A stretch of 64,000 nucleotides of DNA, taken from contig OU015523.1 in the NCBI GenBank assembly GCA_907165065.1, forward strand, positions 115,718,246 through 115,782,245. The letters run 5' to 3'. Made by a program: the position numbers and the translations under genes. The stretch comes from Caprimulgus europaeus (lineage: Eukaryota > Chordata > Aves > Caprimulgiformes > Caprimulgidae). The notes under the pieces were generated by a model. That model did not search any database. It worked only from the letters and a program-made list of their open reading frames with translations, and had not been told where the DNA came from. Positions 38,442 through 49,548 of the stretch are shown here, piece after piece. The stretch's first letter is position 1, and each line of letters begins with the position of its first letter.

Positions 38442-39610
38442 TGTCCTGGTTTTGCTACTATAGAGTTAATTTTCTTCTAAGTAGTTAGAATGGTTGTGTT
38501 TTAGTTTCAATGTAGGATTTCATAGAATCACAGAACGGTTTGGGTTGGAAGGGACCTTAAAAATCATCCAGTTCCAACCCCCCTGCCGTCAGCAAGGACA
38601 CCTTCCACTAGACCAGGTTGATCAAAGCCTCATCCAACCTGGCCTTGAACACTTCCAGGGAGGGGGCATCCACAACTTCCTTGGGCAACCTCTTCCAGTG
38701 TTTTACCACCCTCACAGTAAAAAATTTCTTCCTAATATCTATTCTAAGCCTACCCTCTTCCAGTTTAAAGCCATTACCCCTTGTTCTATCACTACCTGCT
38801 TTTGTCAAAAGTCCCTTCTCAGCTTTCCTGCAGGCCCCTTCATGTATTGGAAGGCCACTATAGGATGTCCCCAAAGCCTTCTCTTTCCAGGCTGAACAGC
38901 CTCAACTCTCTCAGCTTGTCCTTGTAGAAAAGGTGTTCCAGCCCTCGGATAATCCTCATGGCCTCCTCTGGACTCGTTCTAACTGGTCCATGTCTCTCTT
39001 GTGTTGGAGGCTCCAGAACTGGACGCAGTGCTCCAGAAGTGGACATTGTACTCCAGGTGGGGCCTTATGAGAGCAGATTTGTTCAGAGAAGAATGTTGAT
39101 AAGGTACCAATGTTATTAGTTGCTGCTGGAGCCCAAGGTCATTGTGTTTGGAAAGTTTGCAAATGGAAAGGATGGGGTGGGAGAAGCATGGTAAATAGCA
39201 AAATCCCATAAATGGCATTTGGATGTGCCAATGAGATATTCCATATAATATCATGTCATGTCTGGTATGTTAACCAGGACTGACCAGAAACTGGGGATAT
39301 TCTCTCAGGGATTGCTCGGGCTTGCTCTTCTGGGGTTTCGGTTTCGGGACTGTCTGGGCTCCAGGATCACTGACTGGCACACGCTGGGCATCAGTCAGTG
39401 GGTGGTGAGTAATTGCACTAGGCATCACTCAATTGTATATTGTTATTATTGTTGTTATCATAATTTTATTTTAACTAGTAAATAGTTTTTATCTCAACCC
39501 ATGAGTTTCCTTGCCCTTTTCTTTGCAATTCTCTCCCCTGCTCCGTGGAGGTGGGTGGGGAGGGTGAGAGAGCAGGATGTGTTGCAAACCAAAAGGGTGC
39601 AACCACCACA
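38442..39610 (+). mobile_element. ERV LTR, first family, interrupted by a CR1
   Basis: The LTR starts at TGTCCTGGTTTTGCTACTAT (38442) with the following AGAGTTAATTTTCTTC block, stops at about 38519, and resumes at about 39076 with AGAGAAGAATGTTGATAAGG. It continues through GATATTCCATATAA, the GGGCATCAGTCAGTGGGTGG block and the CTCAACCCATGAGTTTCC block to CCACCACA at 39610. It begins TG and ends CA. The bases flanking it (CTTTG before, CTTCA after) agree at three of five positions, so a decayed 5-bp target-site duplication is possible. No gag/pol sequence is linked, so it is a solo LTR. I know this family from many birds but do not assign a database name. Confidence 0.88.
38520..39075 (-). mobile_element. 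CR1 LINE (minus) inserted in the LTR
   Basis: Read on the minus strand, this copy starts at about 39075 in ORF2 and runs to the 3' terminus at 38520 (TCATAGAATCACAGAACGG as seen on plus). The ORF2 C-terminal region is in two frames: 38608-38874 keeps the FFTVRVVKHWKRLPKEVVDAP segment and ends at the usual TAG, while the upstream part (38858-39046) is shifted. It interrupts the LTR at 38442-39610, so it is younger than that LTR. Confidence 0.94.
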
Positions 39611-41533
39611 CTTCACAAAAATAGGATTGTTTTGCAAAAATACTCCCCTTTAACCTGACCAATTTTCCGAGTTTCATAGTACTTTTGAAAACAAAATTTT
39701 GTGATCCTGATCCTTCATTAGCCAAGTTTTGGCTATCACTGAGTATATATGACATTCAGTGACAGGCAACAAGTTCTTATTATTTTCTGAAAATCAAGTT
39801 AACTATGGAGAGTCCATCGTCTGCTTTCACATTGATTTTTCATTTTTTCATGAGGCTTTGTTTGTTTTCTAAAAGCGTCAGAATGTAAGTGTCACCAGAT
39901 TAGTTTCAGTGTTTGATGTTTAAGCGGTAATGAGTAAATGTGAGCTGTGAAGCATGCAGCTGGAATGTCACTAATTTGTTCCTAGGTTTCTTTGTGTAAC
40001 ACAGTATATTACCTCTCTCCCCCCTCCTCCGTACATGCCTTCTGTTCTACGTTTTCAATACAACATCATTCCACACCCTTGACTGATTGCACCCTCTTCA
40101 CTCCCCCACCTTTCCTTTTTGCTGTCTGTCACATTCTCCACCTGTATCCACAAATAAGTGTAAAGAGAGTATGAGTTGTAACCTGGGGAATATTTTTTTG
40201 ATAGATAGTTGAACTTGTCAGAAATGTTCTCGTTGCAAAATTACAGTTTTCATCATACCTTTCAGCTATCACACTGAGTGAGAGAAATTTGACTACCTCT
40301 GCTGCTTCCGATTCAACAACTTCTTTTTAAAGATGTTTTCTGTCCAAGTGGTTTCCAATCACTTGGTTAATGTGGCCAGAATTCAGCCATAATATTCTAT
40401 ACTTGCAAAAGCATCTCAGATCAGAGTTATGGGAAGAAATAATAGCAAAATGCAAGATGGGACTTGATACAGACAGCAGAAAAAAGGTCAGACATAGTAC
40501 GGGAAGTAGAAACATTGCTGAGATGGAAGAGATGGCGTATTGATTGTACGTTAAGGAAAATGGTTTTTGGTCATTCAGTTAATGTATTTTTTATCAATAT
40601 GACAGACTGGATCATGTTCATAAGAGTCTACACTGAATAAGCACTACTTATGCAGTAACTGAAGCAACAAATTCAGGTTCTCTGTTGTTTTTTGTTTCTG
40701 TTTATTCCCTTAGAAACCCTCAAAATATTTTCCAGATATTCACATAAGCTGGTATCATGCAGTGGTAACTAAAAGAAATAAAAGATGAAACAAAATCCTC
40801 AGTCAAATTAGCTACATTAAAAGCATGAAATTTAACATATTGACCACAGAATACAAAAAATAAAAACTGAGCCAGGGGCTAGATCTCATGATTTCTTTTA
40901 TACCAAAATCATCCCATTTTACAGTTGCTTACTGAAAGAGGGAAGGCTTCACACTTGCCCTAGGAAAGTCTGTATATTTAAAAGCTATTTATTTACTCTA
41001 CAAATTTTCATGCTCATAGAGTGCAGAGCCTATGCTCTCTACTAATAGAGAGCATAGTAGAGAGTCCTCTCTACTAATTTTATTTCTTTTATTTAAAGCC
41101 TTAAATAAATATGTTGTCTACCAAAACAAGAATAAAGTTCTGGAGTATGATTTCATTAATACCAACCAATATCAGTTTGATCCAAAATTATGTCTTTGAT
41201 TTATTTTTTAATTTATATAAGTATTTTAACTGAACTCTTAAATGTTAGATGTTTATAAAATAAAACCTGTTTTTAAGCAAAAATTGGAAAAGTTTTCCTC
41301 CAAGAGGCGGTAGAATTAATACCGAAAATTTCTCACTACTTCTGATTTTTCATTGAATTAGATTCATTTTCCTTTCAAGAACTGTATCCTTGAAAGATTT
41401 CTTATTCATCAATTAAATATTATCATTTCCATCTTAAATAGCCAAGGGAATAGGAATCGTCAACAATTAGGAAACTACTAATTAAAACATACAGTTGAGG
41501 CTAAGAGATACCTAAGTTACAATAGTCAAGATA
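39611..41533. other. Unannotated AT-rich DNA
   Basis: No gene or transposon was recognised. It holds the foldback pair at 41031-41074, listed separately. Frames at 39992-40174 and 40327-40515 show no domain. Confidence 0.55.
41031..41074. repeat. Two adjacent perfect hairpins
   Basis: TATGCTCTCTA (41031-41041) pairs with TAGAGAGCATA (41046-41056) around the 4-base loop CTAA. Immediately after it, GTAGAGAG (41057-41064) pairs with CTCTCTAC (41067-41074) around a 2-base loop. The two stems share the CTCTCTA/TAGAGAG core, so four copies of it lie in 44 bases in alternating orientation. This suggests repeated template switching. Confidence 0.9.
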
Positions 41534-42295
41534 TGAGTGCAAGGTCCTGCACCTGGGTTTGGACAATCCCCATTATCAATAGGCTGGGGGATGAAGACAT
41601 TGAGAGCAGTCCTATGGAGAAGGACTTGGGGGTATTGGTGGATGAAAAGCTGGTCATGAGCCAGCAACGTTCGCTTGCAGCCCAGAAGGCCAACCGTATC
41701 TTGGGCTGCATCACAAGTGTGGCCAGCAGGTCAAGGGAAGTGATTCTGCTCCTCTGCTCTGCTTTGGTGACACCCTACCTGGAGTACTGTGTCCAGCTCT
41801 GAAGTCCTCGGCACAGGAAAGATATACCTGCTGGAGCAGGTCCAGAGGAAGGTCACAGAAAGGATCAGAGGAACGGAACATTTTTCCTGTGAAGAAAGGC
41901 TCAGAGATTTGGGATTGTTTAGCCTGGAGAAAGGCTCTGGAGAGACATTATTATGGCCTTTCAATACTTAAAGGGGGGCCTGTAAGAAAGATGGTGCCAA
42001 ACTCTTTAGCAGGGCCTGTAGCGGCAGGAAAAAGGAGAAATGGTTTTAAGTTAAAAGAGGGTAGATTTAGACTAGATATAGCAAAGAAATTTTTTACAAT
42101 TGGGGTGATGAAACACTGGAAGAGGTTGCCCAGAGAGGTGATAGAGTCCTCATCCTTGCGAACATTCAAAGTCAGGTTGGATGGGGTTCTGAGCAACTTG
42201 ATCTAGTTGAAGATATCCTTGCTCACTGCAGGGTGGGTTGGACTAGATGACTTTTAAAGGTCCCTTGCAACGCAAACCATCCTATAATTCCATGA
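41534..42295 (+). mobile_element. CR1 LINE, older subfamily, 5'-truncated
   Basis: The copy begins in ORF2 at GTGCAAGGTCCTGCACCTGG (about 41538) and ends in a decayed terminus (CCTATAATTCCATGA, 42295). Two frames hold the ORF2 C-terminal region: 41533-41802 has [14 protein letters not shown] and [12 protein letters not shown], and 41889-42206 has the FKLKEGRFRLDIAKKFFT segment and ends at the usual stop after LSNLI. The 3' UTR differs from the copies at 1460 and 10682 (GGGTGGGTTGGACTAGATGA), which suggests a different and older subfamily. Confidence 0.93.
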
Positions 42296-44630
42296 GCCTT
42301 CCACTTTGTGGGAGCCTCAATGGAAGGGAATACAATCCTGAATTATTCCTTCTGATTTGGCTGAAAACTGAAGTGTTGTGGAAAAGCTTCATTGAAAATG
42401 CTTATTCTGGAGTAATTTCTTGGAGGGAGAGAGGAGCCAGGATTTAGAGACTGGGACCTTCCAAGAATAGTATACACTGTGTTTGCTTTTCCATGTAGGT
42501 TTTTTTTTTCTGCATCCTCCTGCATCTTTTATTTTCCTTTTTAATGATCCTATCAATTAGGCAGATGAAGCAAAAATAGCATAATAGAAATAGCAAACTT
42601 TTCAAATTCTTTAGTAAGGGATGTAATTCCTTAGGGACTTGGCGTAAAACCATCCTAGTTTTCAGAAACAGGAAGGCTGTTAACTATTTCTTGGCCCAGT
42701 GTTAGCCATGTAAGTTTTTTTCTATGGGCAAGAGCTGAAGTAGCAAACTCAATGAATTACAGATGGCAAGGATAAATGTTTTAAGGTGCTCAACTATGAT
42801 GGTTTTGCTCTTTTGACTGCCGGTTCCATTGTAACCATGGCCAGCAAAAGATGAATGCACTTTCTTTTCTGCTGTCTTCATAAAGGTACATTGAGATGAA
42901 ACAGAAATGAGTAGGATTGACATAATCGTCTACTGAATATTAAAACTACTTTGAAAAGCTGCGGGGAAATCTTGACCTAACTGAAACTATTGGAACAGTT
43001 CTTCTGTGACATAATGGAGACAAGATTTCATCTTGTAGAAGGCAGAGGAGACTGTTTCCTTGCTGTAAAAAATTTACTTTGTCCTATAAATTCAACTGCG
43101 AAGTTACGTGTTTCCCTTCTGTTCTATAGCAGTATACCAGAACTATAGAAAAATAATTTCGGTTTTCTTTTTGCTTCTATTTTTTGTTTTTACCTGCTGA
43201 GACTTGGCAATGCTACATAGAAATAAAATACTGAGATGATGAATATAACCAGAGAATATAAAAATACTAACAGTCTAAATCTGAGATCTTTCATTTTCCC
43301 CTATATTTTGTTAATGTATTTATTTTAAGGTCCTATGTCATTGCTATGGTCATCGGGGCCCAGACTTCTCGCACAATCCACACTGTACTATCTAATCCAG
43401 GAAATCCTTCAGTGAAATAAAATGTTCTGGTAAACCTATTTTGTTCTCAGGTTGAATTCCTATGTCAGTCAGTGAACATTTTCTGTGAGTGACTCCTTAG
43501 GAATGGGATTTAGGGATATGATCTACTTCAAGTACCATCTAGTTCTCATAAGCTTATTGAGATGTGTAGTGTTTTTGTTAGTTTTGACCACTATATTGTC
43601 ATAATAATGCCACAAATAGCTCTCTCTCCCACCCTCTCACTGCTGATTACACCAAAATGCACTGCAGGCAGTAATCACACCTTCCTCATTAAGGCTTCAG
43701 TCACTGCCAAGCAGATAATTCCACATGGTAATTCAATTAATCAAGTTTTAGGGAAAGCTGAGCCAGCAGGTCTACTAAGGAGTCAAGGAAGCCCTATGGT
43801 TCCCTAACTCCCTATAATAAATGTTACTGATGTCTCAGATGTACAAATTTTGGTACTGAACATCTAATGTATGACACACACTCAGGAGCTGGGTTTGCCA
43901 TAAGAAAAAACAAAATACTTTTATTAGCTGCCTAAGTATACTGGTTCTCAAGTGACTTCTTAATAGATTTCCCACTAGACCTGCTCAGAGGCCTGACATG
44001 GCTTCTAATAAAGCTCCTCTTACACTGATTTTATGTCATTTAATCTGCACTCTCAGTTTAGTACGGGTTTCCTGATACGTCCGATTAAAAGAACTATGCT
44101 GTAGCTCACTGCTGAATTTGAACTATATGGGATAACTTAACAGACACATGCAGCTAAGGCAATACAGTTCTCTTCAATCTATGTATCCGTGTGTAAAGTC
44201 ATGGGTAACAAATGCACATAGAAATTGTGAATTATTCATTAAATATTCCTGAAGAATGATAAAACTGCAAACTCTCATACTTACTCTTACAAAAATTGTT
44301 GGAAGTGCTGCAGTAAAGGTAATTAAACTTAAATGGTTTTATCTTTCCATCTTTGATTGTATATCTTTCAGAAGAAAAGAAAGAGTAGGGTCCGGTTCAC
44401 AACTGAAAGTGTTTAAATCACTGAACCTCAAGATGCAAAAAGTTTTAATCTAATTATTGTTTAATGAGAGCTCCCAGTACCATACCATGTTAAGTTCAGC
44501 ATTTACCAGTCTCAATTAAAAGACATACACAACTATAAAAATTCTCCTTGCTAAAAAGTATTGGGGAATATTGATTAATGTGGCATACAGTTTGGATATT
44601 GTAGACTACTCAGAAGAGATGTTTATTTTA

Positions 44631-44661
44631 GTTCATAGAACAGAGAACAATTTCTATGAAC
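44631..44661. repeat. 10-bp inverted repeat
   Basis: GTTCATAGAA at 44631-44640 is matched by its reverse complement TTCTATGAAC at 44652-44661 across 11 bases. It is a small foldback with no associated gene signal. Confidence 0.8.
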
Positions 44662-44784
44662 AGGGAAAGTTTTTTTCCATCTTGCCTGATAATCAAATAA
44701 GTAACACTTCAGAAAATATAAATATAAAAGTATGAAACCAGAATTTTATCTCCTCTGTAGTGTACACACAATCATACATGTATA

Positions 44785-44810
44785 GTATGCTGCTCCAGCA
44801 TGCAGCATAC
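44785..44810. repeat. 9-bp inverted repeat
   Basis: GTATGCTGC at 44785-44793 pairs exactly with GCAGCATAC at 44802-44810 around an 8-base loop. No function is evident. Confidence 0.8.
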
Positions 44811-47529
44811 TAGAATCAATGTATGTGTACCTGCTTGAATTTAACTGGCAAAAGGAAAGTTTTCTCAAAGTCTTTTAACTTTTAAGTTAACTCAGACGTA
44901 TTTTTCAGCTATAATGCAGTGCCTCTATGTGTAGATGTACAAATATACATTTATGTCTGCTTCTATATATGCAAAATAATTATTGTAAATATCAGCTACT
45001 TTTCTAAATGATGCTAAAATCAGTTATACACAAATTTAATCACTTAAACACTTTTTTGTGATAAATTAGTGTGTTTTTTTCTTTTTTATCCTTTTAAAGA
45101 AAACTTTATATTTTGACAGATTATAAGGACATTAAAACAGATATTCATTCCTTATTTCTTATGTGTTAAATGAACGGTTCTATTATAGAACCTACTTGTA
45201 AAATAAATATTAATGCTGAAGTTAATTAGTTTTTCAGTGCTTAAGCTGAAAAGGAGTTTCTTTAGCTTTTAGATGAAGAAAGTAATGTATTCTTTTTTAA
45301 AAGCAGACTGATTGATTATACATCCAAATCATTAATTTTTTTTTTTCTGCATATACAGAATAGGTTAAACTGTTTGTTTCCATGGTAACAAAGGTTAATC
45401 TGAAGATCTTTTAGAGTCATCACTTTAAGCACATACAACAAGCACAAACTGGGAAAGAACAAAATTCAAAAGCAAGAGTGATACTGAGTGAGACTGAAAC
45501 TTGATCCATCTTTACCAAAGAGTGTCTTACCATTTTGTGGAACCAATTAAAATTTAAATTTATTTTTCATTTTCTTTAGTATGGTCTGCTGATATGCATA
45601 TTTCAGAAAACATGTATGGCCTTATCTGCAACCATTCCAACTTTCTTAATATATCCTTCACGTATTAATACTCAAGACTGCCAGATCATTGGGGATCTGG
45701 TTTGGCCCATGATATGTCAAGCACATACTTTTCTGAGTAGAAGTTGCATATAGAATCAAATGAGTATTTTAGGATGCAAGGCCTTTTAGGGATTTCTCCT
45801 TCTAGGATGTTTTGGAAGTTCTGTTATTTTACAATATCTTGTAGCTTTTCCTTAGAAAATTATTTCGTCTGAGGCTTAATAGGCATTTGAAAAATGCACA
45901 AAAAAGAAAGTAGAGAGATCAGAAAACATTGTTTTCCCAGTCCTGTGAAAATCTGTTTTTTAAACATTGCTGAATTATGCTGCTTTAAAGGAGAACCACC
46001 TTTTAACAACTGCCATTTGGACAAATTTTGTCAGTGTGCCAGAATGACAGCTGAACATGAATGGTTTGTCTGAAGATGTCCCTAGTTCGCCTTCAGAAAG
46101 ATTAACAAAGCCCTCCACCACCGATAACACCTGCACTAAAAAATCACTCCTAAAGGGACAAGAGCACGGCAATGAAGAGTGTCTCCTTCCCCCATATTCA
46201 CATGCTGCCTGAACTTATCTGCTCACATACCTTGTCTGCTAGGTGAAGAATACCAGGATGAGAAGAGCTGTGTTTCCTCCCATCAGTACCTCAGATTAAG
46301 ATTGCCCCAGGAGGAATATTTGTGCTAGTCATATAATTTGAGTAGTACAGTCACACTGAGTACAGTGGTAAAACTGCATTCATAAAATTTGATGCAAATG
46401 ACCAGTGCAGGGCACAATTTGCTACATCTTCTCCTTCTGCAGTTATATTTTTAAAAACATTATTTAAGAGAACACATAGAATTATCAGATGTTAAAAATA
46501 ATATTGCCAATGTAGCTCTTTGAATACAAATCACATTTCCTTCCTGCCCACCTCTGTGTTCCCCGACTTCCAGCAATTCATTCTTTTTCACAGTATATTT
46601 ACTGATCTGGAAGTATATCAGAGATGGAAACAAGAAAGCTGAGTGTTGAGGGATGGCACTATTATTTCAATTACTACAGAAGAGAAAGTACAGGAATTTA
46701 CAGGAAGCCTTACTCTCATCTGCAGTATTTCTCATTATTTCTAAAGAGAAGCATATTCACATGGCTCATCAAGAAGAACCAAAGAACTTCTGGTTTGTTT
46801 GTTTTTTTCATGAATACTTGAGGGAGAGAATGGAACTGTCTACGTAAAAGAGAAATGACACTTGGGCTGCTATGAGATGTAGGAGACACAGGTTCCAATT
46901 TCCACTCTAGTGAGGATTTAATTACTTGCTGCCAAGAAGTCATACAGTCTGGTATCTTCTAAGAGTAGATATGCTGTAAGGAGAGATTTTGAAACCAAAT
47001 AACACTTGGGTACTGTTACCAAGACCAATAAAGAAATTTTTAAAAGGGATTTTGTTAATATTTGGAAAGATTTTTATATCCTTTATATCCTGCACTTATG
47101 GGCAATACCAGTTAAAACAGTAAATCAGAATGGGAGTGATTTACCCCAAGGCATGTGTGTCACATCAGCAGTCTCATATCACTTCAATGTAAGATGCAGA
47201 AAATGGGTGATTTTTTTCATAAAACCCTCTGGGAGGAAGAGAAATGTTGCTCCTGAGAAATTAAAGCAGAAAGTTGATACATAGGTATGTTTTCCTTTTT
47301 TCTCAGTATATGTATCCTGATGAAACAGAAGTTTTGGTATATTCTGCATCATCATTCTTGTTACAATTCTTCCTGACCACATAAGTACCTCTTTTTGTTC
47401 TCTTGTTTAAGTTAGGAAGAACACATAAGACGTGGAGTTCAAACTCTCCTGAGCATTCATGTAGAAACCAAAACTGTCTCTAAACCAAGGAGCTGACCTA
47501 CGTAAAAGTCTACATACATGTACCAGCTG

Positions 47530-48314
47530 TCCCTGTCAAGGTGTTGGCAGTGGAGGGCTGCAGGGGTCTCTGTCAGGACGGGTGGTCGGGCTCCAGTTGG
47601 TTCCCACCAACTCCATCAGACCCACCTCAGGAGACAACTGGGCCTGTCAGCCAAGTGGGTAATGCCTCCATGAAAACATTTAGGGAAAAAGCAAAAATGC
47701 TGGAAGACCAGAGGACTGAGGGGAAAAAAGTGCTAAAGAGCAGTGTGAACACCAAGGTGAGAGAAGGAGGAAGGGGAGGAGGTGTTGCCCTGAAGCCTGG
47801 GGACAAGGTCATGGTGAAACAGGTATTGCCCTGATGCCCATGGAGAGGACCATGTTGAAGCAGATGTCACACTGCAGCCTGTGAGGAGGACCACGCTACA
47901 GCAGTTCCCACAAGACTGCAGCCCATGGGAGGGATGCCATGCAGGAGCAGGGGAAGGAGCGGCAGAGGGGAGCAGTTAGGCACTGACTATAACCCTCCAT
48001 TCCCCATCCCCTTGCTCCACATGGGTTTGGACTGGTGGAGGAGTCAGGAGTGAACTTCAGTCTGGGAAAGGAGAGACTGTTGTTTTATTTTTTGTCTTTG
48101 TTTCCTGCTACCAGAAACTGTTTTATTTGGCAATACATTACATTGATTTTCCCCAAGCCAAGTCTGATTTCACCATAACGGTAACTGTTCTGCAATCTCC
48201 CTGTCTTTATCTAAAGAAACAAGCTTTTTCATCCCTTATCTTGTTGAGGAGGGTGAATAAGTGAGCAACAGGGGTGTTAGCCAATGTAACCTTAGCCAAG
48301 GTTAACTCACCACA
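47530..48314 (+). mobile_element. Solo ERV LTR, second LTR family, nearly complete
   Basis: The order of blocks is that of a second well-known avian ERV LTR: GCAGGGGTCTCTGTCAGGAC near 47560, GCCAAGTGGGTAATGCCTCC near 47650, CACCAAGGTGAGAGAAGGAG near 47750, repeated GCAGCCCATGG / CACGCTACAGCAG units at 47800-47960 that resemble an internal minisatellite, a TTTTCCCCAAGCCAAGTCTG block near 48150, ATCTCCCTGTCTTTATCT near 48195, and an end at AACTCACCACA (48314). The 97-codon frame at 47541-47834 lies inside the LTR and is not a gene. The start is approximate. Confidence 0.87.
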
Positions 48315-48798
48315 ACTATGAATATAGCTCATTGTTTTTAAATGTTGTTCATGACTACCATGGCCAGACTGTGGGCCCTACAATAATAAAAGAAATCTTA
48401 TGCAGCAGCACAACATTTTTTATCTGCATCACTTTTTGAAGACTGCACATGCAGAGAGTTCATGGCAAATTCTGAGCAGCCACTTATTATAACGTAGATA
48501 AGTATTTTACATACCCAGTTGGTACATTTTGAAACTGTTATCCCAATGCATACTTTGAGTGGCTCCCTGCTTCCTTTAGATCAGAAGTGCTTGTGTAGAA
48601 CAATATGCAGATGTATGCATATTTCTGTATATGCATACAAATATCTATAAATATATATTTGTTTATACGTATACATACTTCATGTGTATAAATAATTATA
48701 TATTTTTATATATGTATATATTGCATATAATATATACTATATGTATATATACACAAATAAGTTAATATTATAAGGAAATGGTGATAAACAGGAAAGAG
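48315..48798. repeat. AT-rich low-complexity DNA (core 48607-48765)
   Basis: After a short unremarkable stretch, 48607-48765 is almost entirely A, T and alternating TA/TATG/CATA, a degenerate TA-type microsatellite. It has no coding potential. The CR1 copy at 48799 abuts it. Confidence 0.75.
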
Positions 48799-49548
48799 TC
48801 ACAGAATCACAGAATGTTAGGGATTGGAAGGGACCTTGAAAGATCATCCAGTCCAATCCCCCTACCAGAGCAGGAACACCTAGATGAGATCACACAGGAA
48901 GGCGTCCAGGCGGGTCTTGAATGTCTCCAAAAAAGGAGACTCCACAACCTCCCTGGGCAGCCTGTTCCAGTGCTCTGTTACCCTCACAGTAAAGAAGTTT
49001 CTGCTGAAGTTTAAGTGGAACCTCCTGTGTTCCAGCTTACACCCATTGCCCCTTGTCCTACCATTGGACATCACTGAGAAGAGCCTGGCTCCATCCTCCT
49101 GACATTTGTCCTTAACATATTTATAAACATGAATAAGGTCCCCCCTCAGCCTCCTCCAAGCTAAAGAGGCCCAGCTCCCTCAGCCGTTCCTCATAAGGGA
49201 GATGCTCCACTCCCTTCATCATCTTGGTGGCTCTGTGCTGGACTCTCTCAAGCAGTTCCCTGTCCTTCTTGAACTGTGAGGCCCAGAACTGGATACAATA
49301 CTCCAGATGCAGCCTCACCAGGGCAGAGTAGAGGGCGAGGAGAATCTCTCCTGACCTACTAACCACAGCCCTTCTAATGCACCCCAGGATGCCATTGGCC
49401 TTCCTGGCCACAAGGGCACAGTGCTGGCTCATGGTCATCCTGCTGTCCACCAGGACTCCCAGATCCCTTTCCCCTACACTGGTCTCTAGGAGATCATTTC
49501 CCAACCTATACTGGAACCTGGGGTTGTTCCTGCCCAGGTGCAACACCC
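48799..49548 (-). mobile_element. CR1 LINE (minus), distinct subfamily
   Basis: Read on the minus strand, it begins near 49548 in ORF2 and ends at 48799 with a CACAGAATCACAGAATG-type terminus (plus-strand view). The 3' UTR, seen on plus as GATCATCCAGTCCAATCCCC then CCAGAGCAGGAACACCTAGA, differs from the other copies in the window and marks another CR1 subfamily. It is 5'-truncated, about 750 bases long, and inserted beside an AT-rich tract. Confidence 0.94.
48880..49546 (-). pseudogene. CR1 ORF2 C-terminal remnant
   Basis: The minus-strand frame 49121-49546 is a long open CR1 ORF2 segment (141 codons) with [19 protein letters not shown], the [17 protein letters not shown] helix, [13 protein letters not shown] and [16 protein letters not shown]. 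It then shifts; 48880-49074 carries the last part with [19 protein letters not shown] and ends at the usual stop. The RT catalytic box lies upstream of the truncation and is absent, so no enzyme could be made. Confidence 0.9.

Larger units (their letters stand above)
42296..47529. other. Unannotated AT-rich non-coding DNA
   Basis: No gene is supported. The stretch holds perfect small foldbacks at 44631-44661 and 44785-44810. Frames such as 43562-43807 and 46624-46847 (two frames overlapping) have no domain. The tract 44900-45350 is very AT-rich. Confidence 0.55.

Noticed and set aside
38494-38895. 133-codon plus-strand frame
   Set aside because: It is antisense to the minus-strand CR1 ORF2 C-terminal region and crosses the LTR/CR1 junction.
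47541-47834. 97-codon frame with a KPGDKVMVKQ-like end
   Set aside because: It lies wholly inside an LTR whose consensus explains the sequence. The resemblance to a pol-type tail motif is weak and in the wrong place.
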